Below are positions 24,904 through 34,167 of a DNA stretch of 64,000 nucleotides, in pieces; positions within the stretch are counted from its first letter, which is position 1, and every line of letters begins with the position of its first letter. Source of the stretch: Caloramator quimbayensis (GTDB lineage Bacteria > Bacillota > Clostridia > Clostridiales > Caloramatoraceae). Under the pieces are notes generated by a model. It did not search any database. It saw only the letters and a program-made list of their open reading frames with translations, and was not told where the DNA came from. The stretch is from the NCBI RefSeq assembly GCF_900167605.1, contig NZ_FUYH01000005.1, positions 62,001-126,000 on the forward strand. Direction: 5' to 3'. A program made the position numbers and the translations under genes.

Positions 24904-25617
24904 ATGAAGTTTAACGAAGGTAAGGCTCTGCTGCTTTTTACAGGGATACTTACTGGAATTCTGTTATCAGCCTTTATAGTCAATACAACATCTAAGCCGG
25001 CTGTTATTCTAACTTACCAGCAATATCAGAAGTATAATAGAGAGGCTAACGAATTAAAAGCTGAGATTAAAGGTCTTTATAAAGATGAAAACGATTTTGA
25101 AAACAAGCTTACAAATTATTATAAAAGCAATCAAAAGAATAAAAGCGTAACCGACACTCTAAAAAAAGAACTTAATGAAATTAAGTTGTTTGCAGGGAAA
25201 TCGAAGGTTGAAGGATCAGGGATAATGATTGTTATAGATGATAGACATGACTATGTAAATAATGAAGAAATAATGAATTATATAACACATAATTCAGACC
25301 TTTTAAGAGTTGTAAATGAACTTAAAAATGCAGGCGCAGAAGCAATATCAATCAATGAAAAAAGAATTAATGATAGGACTGCAATAACATGTGAAGGGCC
25401 TGTTATAATGGTAAATGGTGAGTACATAGTACCTCCCTTTGAAATATTAGCGATTGGTGATCCTGAGGCGTTACAATATGCATTGTCACTTCCTGAGAGT
25501 TACGTTTCTCAAATAAAGGATAGAGGCCTCTATGTAAAAATAGTTAAAAAAGATAAAATAACTATTAATGAATTAACTCAAAAATTTACAGTTAGATATA
25601 TTAAAAAGATGGAATAA
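24904..25617 (+). CDS. DUF881 family protein (second copy)
   Basis: 237 residues, same layout as the first copy: N-terminal membrane helix (about 9-27), coiled-coil, and DUF881 domain with VEGSGIMIVIDD, VNELKNAGAEAISINEKR and EILAIGDPEAL. The two copies are clearly related but diverged, so the duplication is old. ATG 24904 is two bases after sbp with AGGGAGG upstream. Function unknown. Confidence 0.9.
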   Translation: MKFNEGKALLLFTGILTGILLSAFIVNTTSKPAVILTYQQYQKYNREANELKAEIKGLYKDENDFENKLTNYYKSNQKNKSVTDTLKKELNEIKLFAGKSKVEGSGIMIVIDDRHDYVNNEEIMNYITHNSDLLRVVNELKNAGAEAISINEKRINDRTAITCEGPVIMVNGEYIVPPFEILAIGDPEALQYALSLPESYVSQIKDRGLYVKIVKKDKITINELTQKFTVRYIKKME

Positions 25618-25662
25618 TAAAAAATAAATTTTAATTAATATTTAGTTAAAAAATTGATAAAG

Positions 25663-25692
25663 TTTACATTTTTAATAACGACAATATATATA
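25663..25692 (+). promoter_or_regulatory. Candidate promoter of ftsA-ftsZ
   Basis: TTTACA (25663-25668) and the ATATATATAT tract (25684-25693) allow a 16-18 base spacer. The 170-base gap before ftsA is otherwise AT-rich without genes. Low specificity because the region is so AT-rich. Confidence 0.35.
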
Positions 25693-25788
25693 TATAAATT
25701 TTTAATAATTTTAATTGATGTTAAAGAGGGAATTGGCTTCTTTTGTTGAATAATTAAGATAAGAATAAGAAAAGGAGGTTAAGAGTAA

Positions 25789-27048
25789 ATGGGCAATATA
25801 GTTGTATCGTTAGATATAGGTTCTTCTAAGGTATGTGTATTAATTGCAGAAATGAACAAAAAGCAATTTAATATACTTGGTGTTGGAACCTCCGAATGTA
25901 AAGGTGTTAAAAAAGGAATTATAGTTGATATAGATACAACTGTCGAGGCTATTATTAATGCAGTAAAACAGGCTGAACAGATGGCCAATATTCAGGTCAA
26001 ATCTGTATATGTAAATATTGCAGGTGGTTACACTAATATTTATAAGAACAAAGGTGTTATTGCTGTATCGAGGGAAGATAGAGAAATAACAAGTGAAGAT
26101 GTTAAAAGAGTTATTCAGGCTGCAAAGGTAGTTGCAGTACCAGCAGGTAGAGAAATTATAGATATTATTCCAGAACAATTTATAGTTGATGGTTATAGTG
26201 ATATAAAGGATCCTGTTGGAATGGTTGGAGTAAGGCTTGAAGTTGATGCTAATTTAATTATTGCTTCTTGTACAACTGTTCAGAATATAATAAGGAGTGT
26301 GCAAAAAGCAGGTCTTACTGTTGATGGAATTATTGTAGAACCAATAGGTACTTCATCGGTTATACTTAATGAAGATGAAAAGGAACTTGGTGTTGCTTTG
26401 ATAGACGTGGGAGCCGAAACTACAGATATTTCAATCTTCAGAAAAGGTTCATTGACTTATACTAAAGTTATACCTGTTGGAGGAAATCATATTACAAATG
26501 ATATTTCTATAATACTTAAAATATCTTCAGCAGATGCAGAAAAAATTAAAAGACAGTATGGTGTAGCATCACCAAATATGATAAAAAATGATGAGGTTAT
26601 AAAAATTAATAATTTAGCCGGTAAAGGACAGAAGGAAATTCATATAATGGAAGTTGCAGAGATTATCGATGCAAGACTTTCTGAGATGATGTATCTTATT
26701 AAAAATGAAATAGACAACAATGAAACACTAAGCAGCCTTGCAGCTGGAATCGTTATAACAGGAGGAGGGCTTTTTAATATAAAAGGCATACAAGATGTAG
26801 CACAATCCTATTTTGATGTTCCAGTAAGGTTTGGATATCCTAATTATATTGGTGTTGCAAGTCCCGTTTATGCAGCGGCGGTAGGTATAGCAATGTATGA
26901 ACTCAAACAAAAAAGAGGAAGCTCGATTGATTATAAATCAGCTCAGCCTCAAAGGGAAATTGCAGTTACCAATGAAGAGGATGAAGAAGACATTGAAAAA
27001 CCAAGTTTTATTACAAAAATTAAAGAGTTCTTTGCGGATTTTTTTTAG
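25789..27048 (+). CDS. ftsA: FtsA, actin-like division protein
   Basis: 419 residues with AAAGGAGG upstream. Actin-fold ATPase that tethers FtsZ to the membrane. Motifs: phosphate 1 VSLDIGSSKVCVLIAE, SHS2-type 1C domain (VYVNIAGG... and following), phosphate 2 LIDVGAETTDISIF, and adenosine motif ITGGGLFNIKG. The C-terminus ends in an amphipathic helix (FITKIKEFFADFF) expected to bind membrane. ftsZ follows 21 bases downstream. Confidence 0.96.
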   Translation: MGNIVVSLDIGSSKVCVLIAEMNKKQFNILGVGTSECKGVKKGIIVDIDTTVEAIINAVKQAEQMANIQVKSVYVNIAGGYTNIYKNKGVIAVSREDREITSEDVKRVIQAAKVVAVPAGREIIDIIPEQFIVDGYSDIKDPVGMVGVRLEVDANLIIASCTTVQNIIRSVQKAGLTVDGIIVEPIGTSSVILNEDEKELGVALIDVGAETTDISIFRKGSLTYTKVIPVGGNHITNDISIILKISSADAEKIKRQYGVASPNMIKNDEVIKINNLAGKGQKEIHIMEVAEIIDARLSEMMYLIKNEIDNNETLSSLAAGIVITGGGLFNIKGIQDVAQSYFDVPVRFGYPNYIGVASPVYAAAVGIAMYELKQKRGSSIDYKSAQPQREIAVTNEEDEEDIEKPSFITKIKEFFADFF

Positions 27049-27069
27049 AATACAAAGGGAGGGAATAAT

Positions 27070-28161
27070 GTGCTTGATTTTGAATTTGAATTAGATCAAA
27101 CAGCTCAAATAAAAGTTGTTGGTGTTGGCGGCGGTGGAAATAACGCAGTAAACAGAATGATAGAGTTTGGATTAAAGGGAGTAGAGTTTATTTCTGTTAA
27201 TACTGATAAACAAGCTCTTTATCTTTCAAAGGCAGGACAGAAAATACAGATAGGAGACAAGCTGACTAAAGGATTAGGAGCAGGTGCAAATCCTGAAATC
27301 GGTCAAAAAGCAGCTGAAGAAACAAAGGAGGAAATTACTCAGGCATTAAAAGGGGCAGATTTAGTTTTTATAACTGCAGGTATGGGTGGAGGAACAGGTA
27401 CAGGAGCAGCTCCTGTAGTTGCAGAAATTGCAAAGGAACTTGGAATATTAACAGTTGGCGTTATAACAAAACCCTTTGTTTTTGAAGGTAAACAAAGAAT
27501 GTTAAATGCTGAGCAGGGAGTTGCAAGACTAAAGGAGAAAGTAGATACACTTGTTACTATTCCAAATGATAGATTATTACAAGTAGTAGATAAGAAAACA
27601 CCTATTACTGAAGCGTTTAAAATAGCAGATGATGTATTAAGACAGGGTGTACAGGGTATATCTGACCTTATTACGATACCAGGACTTATTAATCTCGATT
27701 TTGCAGATGTTAAAACTATAATGTTAAATCGTGGACTTGCTCATATGGGGGTTGGAAAGGCTTCAGGAGAGAACAGGGCTGTTGAGGCAGCAAAACAGGC
27801 TATTTCGAGTCCTCTTCTTGAAACAACAATAAATGGAGCAACAGGTGTTCTTTTAAATATAACTGGAGGCTCAAATCTTACATTGTTTGAAGTAAATGAA
27901 GCTGCTGACCAAGTTAAACAAGCTGCAGATGCAGATGCTAATATAATTTTTGGTGCAGTAATTGATGAATCTTTAGATGATGAAATAAGAATTACTGTTA
28001 TTGCAACTGGCTTTGACAAATATAATGAAATCAAAGTTTCTAAAAAAGAAGAAAATAAGATTGAAAACAGCAAACAATTTGTTAGAGATACTGAAATAAA
28101 CGTTAGCGATAGCGATCTTGATATTCCACCATTTATAAGAAATCAAAGAAACAGAAGATAA
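27070..28161 (+). CDS. ftsZ: FtsZ, tubulin-like division GTPase
   Basis: 363 residues from GTG 27070 (AAAGGGAGGG upstream; the ATG two bases before is out of frame). FtsZ polymerises into the Z ring. The GTP loop [11 protein letters not shown], the T3 region ITAGMGGG, and the T7 loop [11 protein letters not shown] are visible. A variable linker leads to the C-terminal peptide [15 protein letters not shown], which binds FtsA and SepF (both encoded in this window). A terminator follows. Confidence 0.99.
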   Translation: MLDFEFELDQTAQIKVVGVGGGGNNAVNRMIEFGLKGVEFISVNTDKQALYLSKAGQKIQIGDKLTKGLGAGANPEIGQKAAEETKEEITQALKGADLVFITAGMGGGTGTGAAPVVAEIAKELGILTVGVITKPFVFEGKQRMLNAEQGVARLKEKVDTLVTIPNDRLLQVVDKKTPITEAFKIADDVLRQGVQGISDLITIPGLINLDFADVKTIMLNRGLAHMGVGKASGENRAVEAAKQAISSPLLETTINGATGVLLNITGGSNLTLFEVNEAADQVKQAADADANIIFGAVIDESLDDEIRITVIATGFDKYNEIKVSKKEENKIENSKQFVRDTEINVSDSDLDIPPFIRNQRNRR

Positions 28162-28177
28162 TTGTTTTAAAAGTTTT

Positions 28178-28234
28178 AAGAAATTCTACATTCAGACCTT
28201 TATAAAAGGTATTGTATGTAGAATTTCTTTTTAT
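28178..28234 (+). terminator. Terminator of ftsAZ
   Basis: 12-bp stem AGAAATTCTACA / TGTAGAATTTCT with an inner loop that itself can pair (ACCTTTATAAAAGGT), followed by TTTTTATTTT. Confidence 0.85.
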
Positions 28235-28241
28235 TTTGGAA

Positions 28242-28332
28242 TTTTGACAAATATGTAATCATAATTTTATGAAAAAAATTATATTTATATAATTATAAAC
28301 TGACAAAATTTACATATACATGGTTCTATAAT
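28242..28332 (+). promoter_or_regulatory. spoIIG-type promoter with candidate Spo0A boxes
   Basis: CTGACA (28300-28305) and TATAAT (28327-28332) are separated by 21 bases, resembling the abnormally long spacer of the Bacillus subtilis Spo0A-activated spoIIG promoter. TTTTGACAAA (28242-28251) and CTGACAAAA (28300-28308) match the inverted 0A-box TTCGACAAAA at most positions; the second overlaps the -35 element. Confidence 0.6.
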
Positions 28333-28368
28333 GTAACTATAGGATAATGTCAACTGAGGGGTGGACAT

Positions 28369-29262
28369 ATGGGGGATGTTGTTTATATAGATGTACTGCT
28401 TCTTGAAAATTTTTTTATGAATTATCTTTTAATATATTTGCTTAAAAGATTGTGTAAATATAAAACTAAAGAATGGAAGATGATTTTAGCATCATTATTT
28501 GGGGCTTTTTATGTAATATTCATTTTTTATCCTGATTTTCAGTTCCTATATTGTTTGTTAATGAAATTTTTGATGTCGATAATCATGCTTATTATTGCGT
28601 TTACGCCTCGAAAGATAAGGGATATTTTAAAAATAGTTATACTCTTTTATATTGAAGCGTTTATAATTGGAGGAAGCATTTTAGCTATATTTTATTTAAC
28701 TTATAAGGAAATAGATATTGCAAGCGGAACTTTTCTTTTAACTAATATTTCCTCTAATTATATTATTATCGGTATACTAATTGCTATTATTTTAGTAAAA
28801 ATAGGATTTGACTATTTGGAGAACTTTTATGGAACTGAAAAAAATAAAATTGAGATACAAATTATACTTGATAATAAGAGATGCAGCATAACTGCACTTA
28901 TAGATACAGGAAATACTTTAAAAGACCCAGTAACAAATGTTCCAGTAATAGTTGTCTATCAAAAGTCTTTACTCGACATATTTCCAGATGAATTAAAAAA
29001 GTGTATTGCTGATGATTATGACTATGAATCAATCACTAAGATAATCATATCTTCACAGCTTAAATCGAGGATAAGGATTATTCCCTATAGAGCATTAGGC
29101 ACAGAAAACGGTATTTTAATCGCAATTAGAGCCGATATGGCTATAGTAAAATACAAGAATAAATGTAATGTTATTGAGGAACCAATAATTGCTCTGTATA
29201 ATAAGCCAATATCAGTTTATGGTGATTATCAAGCTCTTGCATATCCAGAAATTTTAAAATAG
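28369..29262 (+). CDS. spoIIGA: Sigma-E processing peptidase SpoIIGA
   Basis: 297 residues. Five N-terminal membrane helices (to about residue 145) carry a cytoplasmic aspartic-protease domain with catalytic D179 in [12 protein letters not shown]. SpoIIGA cleaves the pro-sequence of sigma-E in the mother cell once activated by SpoIIR from the forespore. ATG 28369 follows GAGGGGTGG. The sigE gene starts 11 bases after its stop (2 if the GTG at 29265 is used), the normal spoIIG operon. Upstream promoter elements suggest Spo0A control. Confidence 0.96.
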   Translation: MGDVVYIDVLLLENFFMNYLLIYLLKRLCKYKTKEWKMILASLFGAFYVIFIFYPDFQFLYCLLMKFLMSIIMLIIAFTPRKIRDILKIVILFYIEAFIIGGSILAIFYLTYKEIDIASGTFLLTNISSNYIIIGILIAIILVKIGFDYLENFYGTEKNKIEIQIILDNKRCSITALIDTGNTLKDPVTNVPVIVVYQKSLLDIFPDELKKCIADDYDYESITKIIISSQLKSRIRIIPYRALGTENGILIAIRADMAIVKYKNKCNVIEEPIIALYNKPISVYGDYQALAYPEILK

Positions 29263-29273
29263 AGGTGGTAAGT

Positions 29274-30011
29274 TTGAAAAATAATGAAAATTTTATTGAC
29301 TTTATTAAGAAAAAAATAAAGGAAATAATTAATTATATACAGTGGAAGATATTTAGTATACAGGATATTTTTTATATCGGAGGAGCTGAAGCACTACCGC
29401 CTCCGCTAAGTAATGAAGAAGAAAAAGATTTAGTAGAGCAGTTAAAGGAAGGCAATGAGGGAATAAGAGCTGTTCTTATTGAAAGAAATCTAAGACTTGT
29501 AGTATATATAGCAAGAAAATTCGAAAATACTGGAATAAGCGTAGAAGATTTGATTTCCATAGGTACTATAGGACTTATAAAAGCAGTTAATACATTCGAT
29601 CCAACAAAAAAGATAAAGCTTGCAACTTATGCGTCAAGATGCATAGAAAATGAAATACTTATGTATCTTAGAAGAAACAGTAAAGTGAGGGGAGAAATAT
29701 CCTTTGATGAGCCCTTAAATGTTGATTGGGATGGAAATGAACTTTTATTATCGGATATATTAGGCACTGATAACGATCTTATATATCATTATATAGAAGA
29801 TGAAGTTGAAAAACAGCTTTTAAGGAGTGCCATGGCAAGACTTAGCAGCAGAGAGAAACAAATTATGGAACTTAGGTTTGGCCTTGGAGGTGGAGGAGAA
29901 AAAACTCAAAAGGAAGTTGCAGATATACTTGGTATTTCTCAATCATATATTTCAAGGCTTGAAAAAAGAATTATTAAGAGACTTAAAAGAGAAATTACAA
30001 GAATGATATAA
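29274..30011 (+). CDS. sigE: RNA polymerase sporulation sigma factor E
   Basis: 245 residues from TTG 29274, placed at good distance from AGAGGTGG; GTG 29265 is in frame but falls within that ribosome site. An N-terminal pro-sequence precedes the [15 protein letters not shown] segment common to SigE and SigK. Regions 2 ([28 protein letters not shown]) and 4 ([14 protein letters not shown]... [12 protein letters not shown]) are complete. It directs early mother-cell genes such as spoIVA, also in this window. The co-encoded SpoIIGA should remove the pro-sequence. Confidence 0.96.
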   Translation: MKNNENFIDFIKKKIKEIINYIQWKIFSIQDIFYIGGAEALPPPLSNEEEKDLVEQLKEGNEGIRAVLIERNLRLVVYIARKFENTGISVEDLISIGTIGLIKAVNTFDPTKKIKLATYASRCIENEILMYLRRNSKVRGEISFDEPLNVDWDGNELLLSDILGTDNDLIYHYIEDEVEKQLLRSAMARLSSREKQIMELRFGLGGGGEKTQKEVADILGISQSYISRLEKRIIKRLKREITRMI

Positions 30012-30052
30012 TAATGCATGTCCAAATTGTAATATTTATTTAAAGGTCTTAT

Positions 30053-30083
30053 TGAATAAAAAAAATCTCCTTCGGAAATAATT
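30053..30083 (+). promoter_or_regulatory. Candidate forespore (SigF/SigG-type) promoter of sigG
   Basis: TGAATA (30053-30058), 15 bases, then GGAAATAATT (30074-30083), which fits the GGnnAnAnTW -10 consensus of SigF. The start point would be near 30090, 30 bases before sigG. This agrees with SigF-driven sigG transcription known in Bacillus. Confidence 0.5.
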
Positions 30084-30108
30084 TTAATACAACTATACTG
30101 AAGGGGAT
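30065..30108 (+). promoter_or_regulatory. Hairpin that could hide the sigG ribosome site in read-through mRNA
   Basis: Left arm ATCTCCTTC (30065-30073) pairs with GAAGGGGAT (30100-30108), 9 pairs including one G-U. The right arm contains the sigG ribosome site. The left arm would be absent from transcripts starting at the candidate forespore promoter, so only read-through from spoIIG would be silenced. Confidence 0.5.
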
Positions 30109-30119
30109 GAAGCTGACAC

Positions 30120-30893
30120 ATGATTACTAATAAAGTAGAGATTTGTGGAGTAAATACTTCAAAATTGCCGGTTTTAAGTAATGAAGAAATGAGACAGTTG
30201 ATTATAAAGATGAGACAGGGAGACAAAGGTGCCAGAGAAAAATTTATCAATGGCAACCTTAGACTGGTACTTAGTGTAATTCAGCGTTTTAATAATAGAG
30301 GAGAAAATGTTGATGATTTATTTCAAGTGGGGTGTATAGGATTAATAAAGGCTATTGATAATTTTGACTTAAATCAAAATGTAAAATTTTCAACCTATGC
30401 GGTTCCAATGGTAATTGGGGAAATAAGAAGATATCTTAGAGATAATAATTCAATAAGAGTCAGCCGTTCTTTAAGGGATATAGCATATAAAGCTCTTCAG
30501 GTGAGGGATAGCCTGATATCAAAAAATAATAAGGAGCCTACAGTTTCAGAGATTGCTCAGGAACTTAAAATACCAAGAGAAGAAGTGGTATTTGCTCTCG
30601 ATGCAATTCAAGATCCTGTTTCGCTGTTTGAGCCTATTTACCATGACGGCGGTGATGCTATATTCGTTATGGATCAGATAAGCGACACTAAAAATCATGA
30701 TGACAGCTGGATTGAAAACATATCCATAAAGCAAGCCCTTCAAAAATTAAACAGAAGGGAAAAACTAATTTTGACGTTGAGATTTTTTGAAGGAAAAACT
30801 CAGATGGAAGTTGCAGATGAAATAGGCATTTCTCAGGCACAGGTATCGAGGCTTGAGAAATCTGCTCTAAATCATATGAAAAAGTATATTTGA
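30120..30893 (+). CDS. sigG: RNA polymerase sporulation sigma factor G
   Basis: 257 residues. The N-terminus NKVEICGVNTSKLPVLSNEE is the SigG signature. Regions 2 (FINGNLRLVLSVIQRFNN, DDLFQVGCIGLIKAIDNF), 3 and 4 (ISQAQVSRLEKSALNHMKKY) are complete. SigG drives late forespore genes. It lies 108 bases after sigE, as in Bacillus and Clostridium. The ribosome site GAAGGGG is 13 bases from the ATG, longer than usual, but the conserved N-terminus supports this start. A terminator follows directly. Confidence 0.97.
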   Translation: MITNKVEICGVNTSKLPVLSNEEMRQLIIKMRQGDKGAREKFINGNLRLVLSVIQRFNNRGENVDDLFQVGCIGLIKAIDNFDLNQNVKFSTYAVPMVIGEIRRYLRDNNSIRVSRSLRDIAYKALQVRDSLISKNNKEPTVSEIAQELKIPREEVVFALDAIQDPVSLFEPIYHDGGDAIFVMDQISDTKNHDDSWIENISIKQALQKLNRREKLILTLRFFEGKTQMEVADEIGISQAQVSRLEKSALNHMKKYI

Positions 30894-30897
30894 ATTA

Positions 30898-30924
30898 TAA
30901 AACAGCATTTCTGCTGTTTTTTTT
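30898..30924 (+). terminator. Terminator of sigG
   Basis: Stem AAAACAGCA / TGCTGTTTT with a short TTTC loop and a run of T, a few bases after the sigG stop. Confidence 0.88.
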
Positions 30925-30977
30925 ATGGCATTTGAATCTGTAATTGAACATATACTTTAATTATGGAGGTGAAATAA

Positions 30978-31274
30978 ATGAAGGATAGATATGAAACAAA
31001 AAATACATTGACTACATCTGATTTAAGGCAGATGGAAGTTATAGATATTTCTGAGGGAAAAAGGCTTGGATTTATTAGCGATATAATTTTTGATGATGAT
31101 TTAAAAAGGATTGAAAGCATAGTTATTCCTCCTCAAAACAATTTTTTGTCGGTTTTTAGAAAAAAAGATGAAATTCAAATTAAATGGAGCCAAATAAAGG
31201 TAATTGGAATTGATGTTATTCTTGTTGATACATCTTCAAAAAATGCAAACGATGAAAAGGATAAAACTTTATAG
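30978..31274 (+). CDS. YlmC/YmxH family PRC-barrel sporulation protein
   Basis: 98 residues, one PRC-barrel domain with DLRQMEVIDISEGKRLGFISDI and a KIEWSQIKVIG-like strand (here QIKWSQIKVIGIDVIL). Members of this family are small sporulation-associated proteins of unknown mechanism, commonly located just after sigG. ATG 30978 has ATGGAGG upstream. Expressed alone or with upstream transcription; no terminator is obvious behind it. Confidence 0.85.
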   Translation: MKDRYETKNTLTTSDLRQMEVIDISEGKRLGFISDIIFDDDLKRIESIVIPPQNNFLSVFRKKDEIQIKWSQIKVIGIDVILVDTSSKNANDEKDKTL

Positions 31275-31342
31275 CATTCTTTAGCTAAACTTTGAAATTA
31301 AATAAAATACCCCAAAAATAGTTTTTATAAAAATATTTACGA

Positions 31343-31372
31343 TTAGACAAAACTATATATAGAATATATAAT
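31343..31372 (+). promoter_or_regulatory. Promoter of nrdR-nrdD
   Basis: TTAGAC (31343-31348), 18-base spacer, TATAAT (31367-31372). The first NrdR box lies within the spacer, so bound NrdR would block polymerase. Confidence 0.6.
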
Positions 31373-31394
31373 TTAATACGATACTATATATAGA
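31352..31394 (+). promoter_or_regulatory. Two NrdR boxes
   Basis: Identical ACTATATATAGA sequences at 31352-31363 and 31383-31394, 31 bases apart start to start, which is three helical turns. The sequence and spacing match the tandem NrdR-box arrangement known upstream of ribonucleotide reductase genes. They precede nrdR itself and nrdD. Confidence 0.85.
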
Positions 31395-31414
31395 TAAAGA
31401 ACTGGGGTGATGTA

Positions 31415-31870
31415 ATGAAATGCCCGTTTTGCGATTATGATGAGACAAAAGTAATCGATTCAAGGCCTACAGAGGACAATACCTCAATTAGAAGAAGAAG
31501 AGAATGTCTAAAGTGTCAAAAGAGGTTTACGACCTATGAGAAGGTTGAGGATATTCCAGTATATGTTGTTAAAAAAGATGGAAAGAGAGAACCTTTTGAT
31601 AAGAGAAAGATTTTAAACGGTATATTAAAATCCTGTGAGAAAAGGCCTGTATCTATACTTCAAATTGAATCTATAACTGATGATATTGAAAAACAGGTTT
31701 ATAATACTATGGAGCAGGAAGTTAGCAGCAGCTTTATAGGAGAACTTGTTATGCAAAGGTTAAAGGAGCTTGATGATGTTGCTTATGTAAGATTTGCTTC
31801 AGTATATAGGCAATTTAAGGATATTAATACTTTTATGGAGGAGCTTCAAAAAATACTAAAGGAAAAGTAG
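31415..31870 (+). CDS. nrdR: NrdR, ribonucleotide reductase repressor
   Basis: 151 residues. N-terminal zinc ribbon with C3, C6, C31 and C34, then the basic stretch [10 protein letters not shown] that contacts DNA, and an ATP-cone (about 46-136) that senses ATP/dATP. It represses ribonucleotide reductase genes when dATP is high. It is co-transcribed with nrdD 10 bases downstream, and the twin boxes upstream indicate feedback on its own operon. Confidence 0.98.
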   Translation: MKCPFCDYDETKVIDSRPTEDNTSIRRRRECLKCQKRFTTYEKVEDIPVYVVKKDGKREPFDKRKILNGILKSCEKRPVSILQIESITDDIEKQVYNTMEQEVSSSFIGELVMQRLKELDDVAYVRFASVYRQFKDINTFMEELQKILKEK

Positions 31871-31880
31871 GAGGAATGAA

Positions 31881-33911
31881 ATGTTTACACAGATTAAAAA
31901 AAGAGATGGAAGAGTTGTGAATTTCAGCAAGGATAAGATAACAAGGGCTATATTTCTTGCTGCACAGGGAGTAGGAGGTTCTGATTTTGCAACTGCTGAA
32001 CAGTTATCCGATAAAGTTATAAATTATATGCTAAGTAAGATGTCTAAGGATGAAATACCTGATGTAGAATTCGTTCAGGACTGCGTTGAAAAGATTTTGA
32101 TTGAAGATGGACATGCTAAGACTGCAAAGGCATATATTTTATATAGAGCTAAAAGAACAAGATATAGAGAAGCTAAAACTGAATTAATGGATATTGTTAA
32201 AGAAATATTAGTTGAAACAAGCAGAGAAAATGCAAATGTTGGCAATTCACCTTCTGCAAAAATGCTTCAGATAGCTTCAGCTGCAAGTAAACAGTATTAT
32301 TTAAATAATGTTATTCCAAAAGAAATGACTAAAGCTCATTTGAATTGTGATATACATATACATGATTTAGATTTTTATGGCAAAACCCTTAACTGCCTTC
32401 AGATAGATTTAACAAAGCTTATGCTAAATGGGTTTAACACCGGATATGGGTATATAAGGCCTCCTAAGAGAATATCTTCTGCAACTGCACAGGCAGCTAT
32501 TATTCTTCAGAGCAACCAAAACGATATGTTTGGAGGGCAGAGTTTTCCGCATTTTGATAAGTCTATGGCAGAAATTATAAGAAGTTTTAAGGAAAAGCCT
32601 TCCTATGACGAGGTATATCAAGCCATGGAAGCTCTTGTATATAATTTAAACAGTATGCATTCGAGAGCTGGTGCTCAGGTACCTTTCAGCAGTATTAACC
32701 TTGGAACTGATACAAGTGAAGAAGGAAGAATGGTTATAAAGGCTATGCTTATGGCTTTTGATAAAGGCCTTGGAAAGGGTGAGAGCCCAATTTTCCCAAA
32801 TCTTGTTTTTAGACTTAAAAAAGGAATCAACTTTGAAAAAGAGGATCCTAATTACGACTTGTTCAGGCTTGCATTAAAAGTTGCCGGGCATAGAATGAAT
32901 CCAACCTTTAGCTTCATGGATTCGAGCTTTAATGAAAAATTTGGTGATGAAGTATCATATATGGGCTGCAGAACAAGAACTATTGCTAATGTAAATGGTC
33001 CTGAGGTTTCTGCAGGCCGTGGGAATATTTCTCCAGTTACTATAAATCTTCCAAGAATTGCTCTAAAAGCGGGTTATGGCAATATTGATAAGTTTTATGA
33101 TGAATTAGACAAAATACTTTATTTATGCAAAGAGCAACTTTTGCATAGATTTGAGGTAATAGCAAATTTAAGAGTTAAAGATTTGCCATTTTTGATGGGA
33201 CAAAAGCTTTATATAGGTTCTGAAAACCTAAAAGAGGAAGACAAAATAAGAGAAGCTATTAAAAATGGAACTTTAGGAATAGGATTTATTGGCCTTGCTG
33301 AAACACTTAAGGCTTTGACAGGAAAACACCATGGAGAATCTGAAGAATCCTTAAAACTTGGTTTAGAGATAGTTGAATATATAAGAAATTACTGCGATAA
33401 AACTACTAAGGAAACACATTTAAACTTTGTTTGTTATGCAACACCTGCTGAAGGTACAGCAGGAAGATATGTTCCAAAGGACAGAGATATCTTTGGATTG
33501 ATTGAAGGAGTAACTGATAAGGACTTTTATACGAATTCATACCATATACCTGTTGAATTCAATATAAGCATATTCGAAAAGATAAAAAGAGAAGGGATGT
33601 TCCATAAGCTATGCAATGGAGGACATATATCCTATATAGAACTTCCTTCATCTGTTGAAAACAATATAGATGCCCTTGAAAAAATATTAAAATGGATGGC
33701 AGAGTGTGATATAGGATATGCAGGAGTAAATTTCCCAATAGATGAATGCAGAGTATGCGGATACAGCGGAATAATAAATGAAGATAGTTGTCCTGAATGC
33801 GGAAGCGAAGATATAAGAAGGATAAGAAGAATAACTGGGTATCTATCAACTATAGATAGATTTAATGACGCTAAAAAGTCTGAGCTTAAAATGAGGGTTA
33901 AACACAGTTAA
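31881..33911 (+). CDS. nrdD: Anaerobic ribonucleoside-triphosphate reductase
   Basis: 676 residues. An N-terminal ATP-cone (about 1-95) gives allosteric control; the catalytic barrel follows; a C-terminal zinc site is formed by CRVCGYSG and CPECGSED; the glycyl-radical site is G653 in RRITGYLST. NrdD reduces NTPs to dNTPs without oxygen and needs the NrdG activase, encoded 256 bases downstream. ATG 31881 follows AGGAGG. Regulation by NrdR is supported by the boxes upstream of nrdR. Confidence 0.98.
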   Translation: MFTQIKKRDGRVVNFSKDKITRAIFLAAQGVGGSDFATAEQLSDKVINYMLSKMSKDEIPDVEFVQDCVEKILIEDGHAKTAKAYILYRAKRTRYREAKTELMDIVKEILVETSRENANVGNSPSAKMLQIASAASKQYYLNNVIPKEMTKAHLNCDIHIHDLDFYGKTLNCLQIDLTKLMLNGFNTGYGYIRPPKRISSATAQAAIILQSNQNDMFGGQSFPHFDKSMAEIIRSFKEKPSYDEVYQAMEALVYNLNSMHSRAGAQVPFSSINLGTDTSEEGRMVIKAMLMAFDKGLGKGESPIFPNLVFRLKKGINFEKEDPNYDLFRLALKVAGHRMNPTFSFMDSSFNEKFGDEVSYMGCRTRTIANVNGPEVSAGRGNISPVTINLPRIALKAGYGNIDKFYDELDKILYLCKEQLLHRFEVIANLRVKDLPFLMGQKLYIGSENLKEEDKIREAIKNGTLGIGFIGLAETLKALTGKHHGESEESLKLGLEIVEYIRNYCDKTTKETHLNFVCYATPAEGTAGRYVPKDRDIFGLIEGVTDKDFYTNSYHIPVEFNISIFEKIKREGMFHKLCNGGHISYIELPSSVENNIDALEKILKWMAECDIGYAGVNFPIDECRVCGYSGIINEDSCPECGSEDIRRIRRITGYLSTIDRFNDAKKSELKMRVKHS

Positions 33912-33955
33912 AATTAAAAATTAGGAGAGAATTTTAAAATTTTATTATAAAGTTT

Positions 33956-34040
33956 AAAGCCCATAAACTGCACAGCCTTTAGCTCTATAGAGCTTTTTAA
34001 ATTTTTTATATTGGCAATAGCAGTTTATGGGCTTTATTTT
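33956..34040 (+). terminator. Nested hairpins between nrdD and nrdG
   Basis: Outer 16-bp perfect inverted repeat (AAAGCCCATAAACTGC at 33956-33971 with its complement at 34020-34035) encloses a smaller perfect palindrome AGCTCTATAGAGCT (33981-33994) followed by TTTTTAAATTTTTT. The inner one looks like an intrinsic terminator; the outer one could terminate too, or compete with it. Confidence 0.65.
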
Positions 34041-34167
34041 AAGGCAAAACATAGTTATTATGTTAAATAAATATTAAATTTAAAACTTAATATTAACAAA
34101 GATTTATGTTTTAATATGATATAATTTAGATAGATGCTTTAATGATTTGGTTTATGGAGATGATTAA

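Noticed and set aside
26897-27094. 65-codon ORF across the ftsA end and ftsZ start
   Set aside because: Overlaps conserved ftsA and ftsZ coding sequence in another frame.
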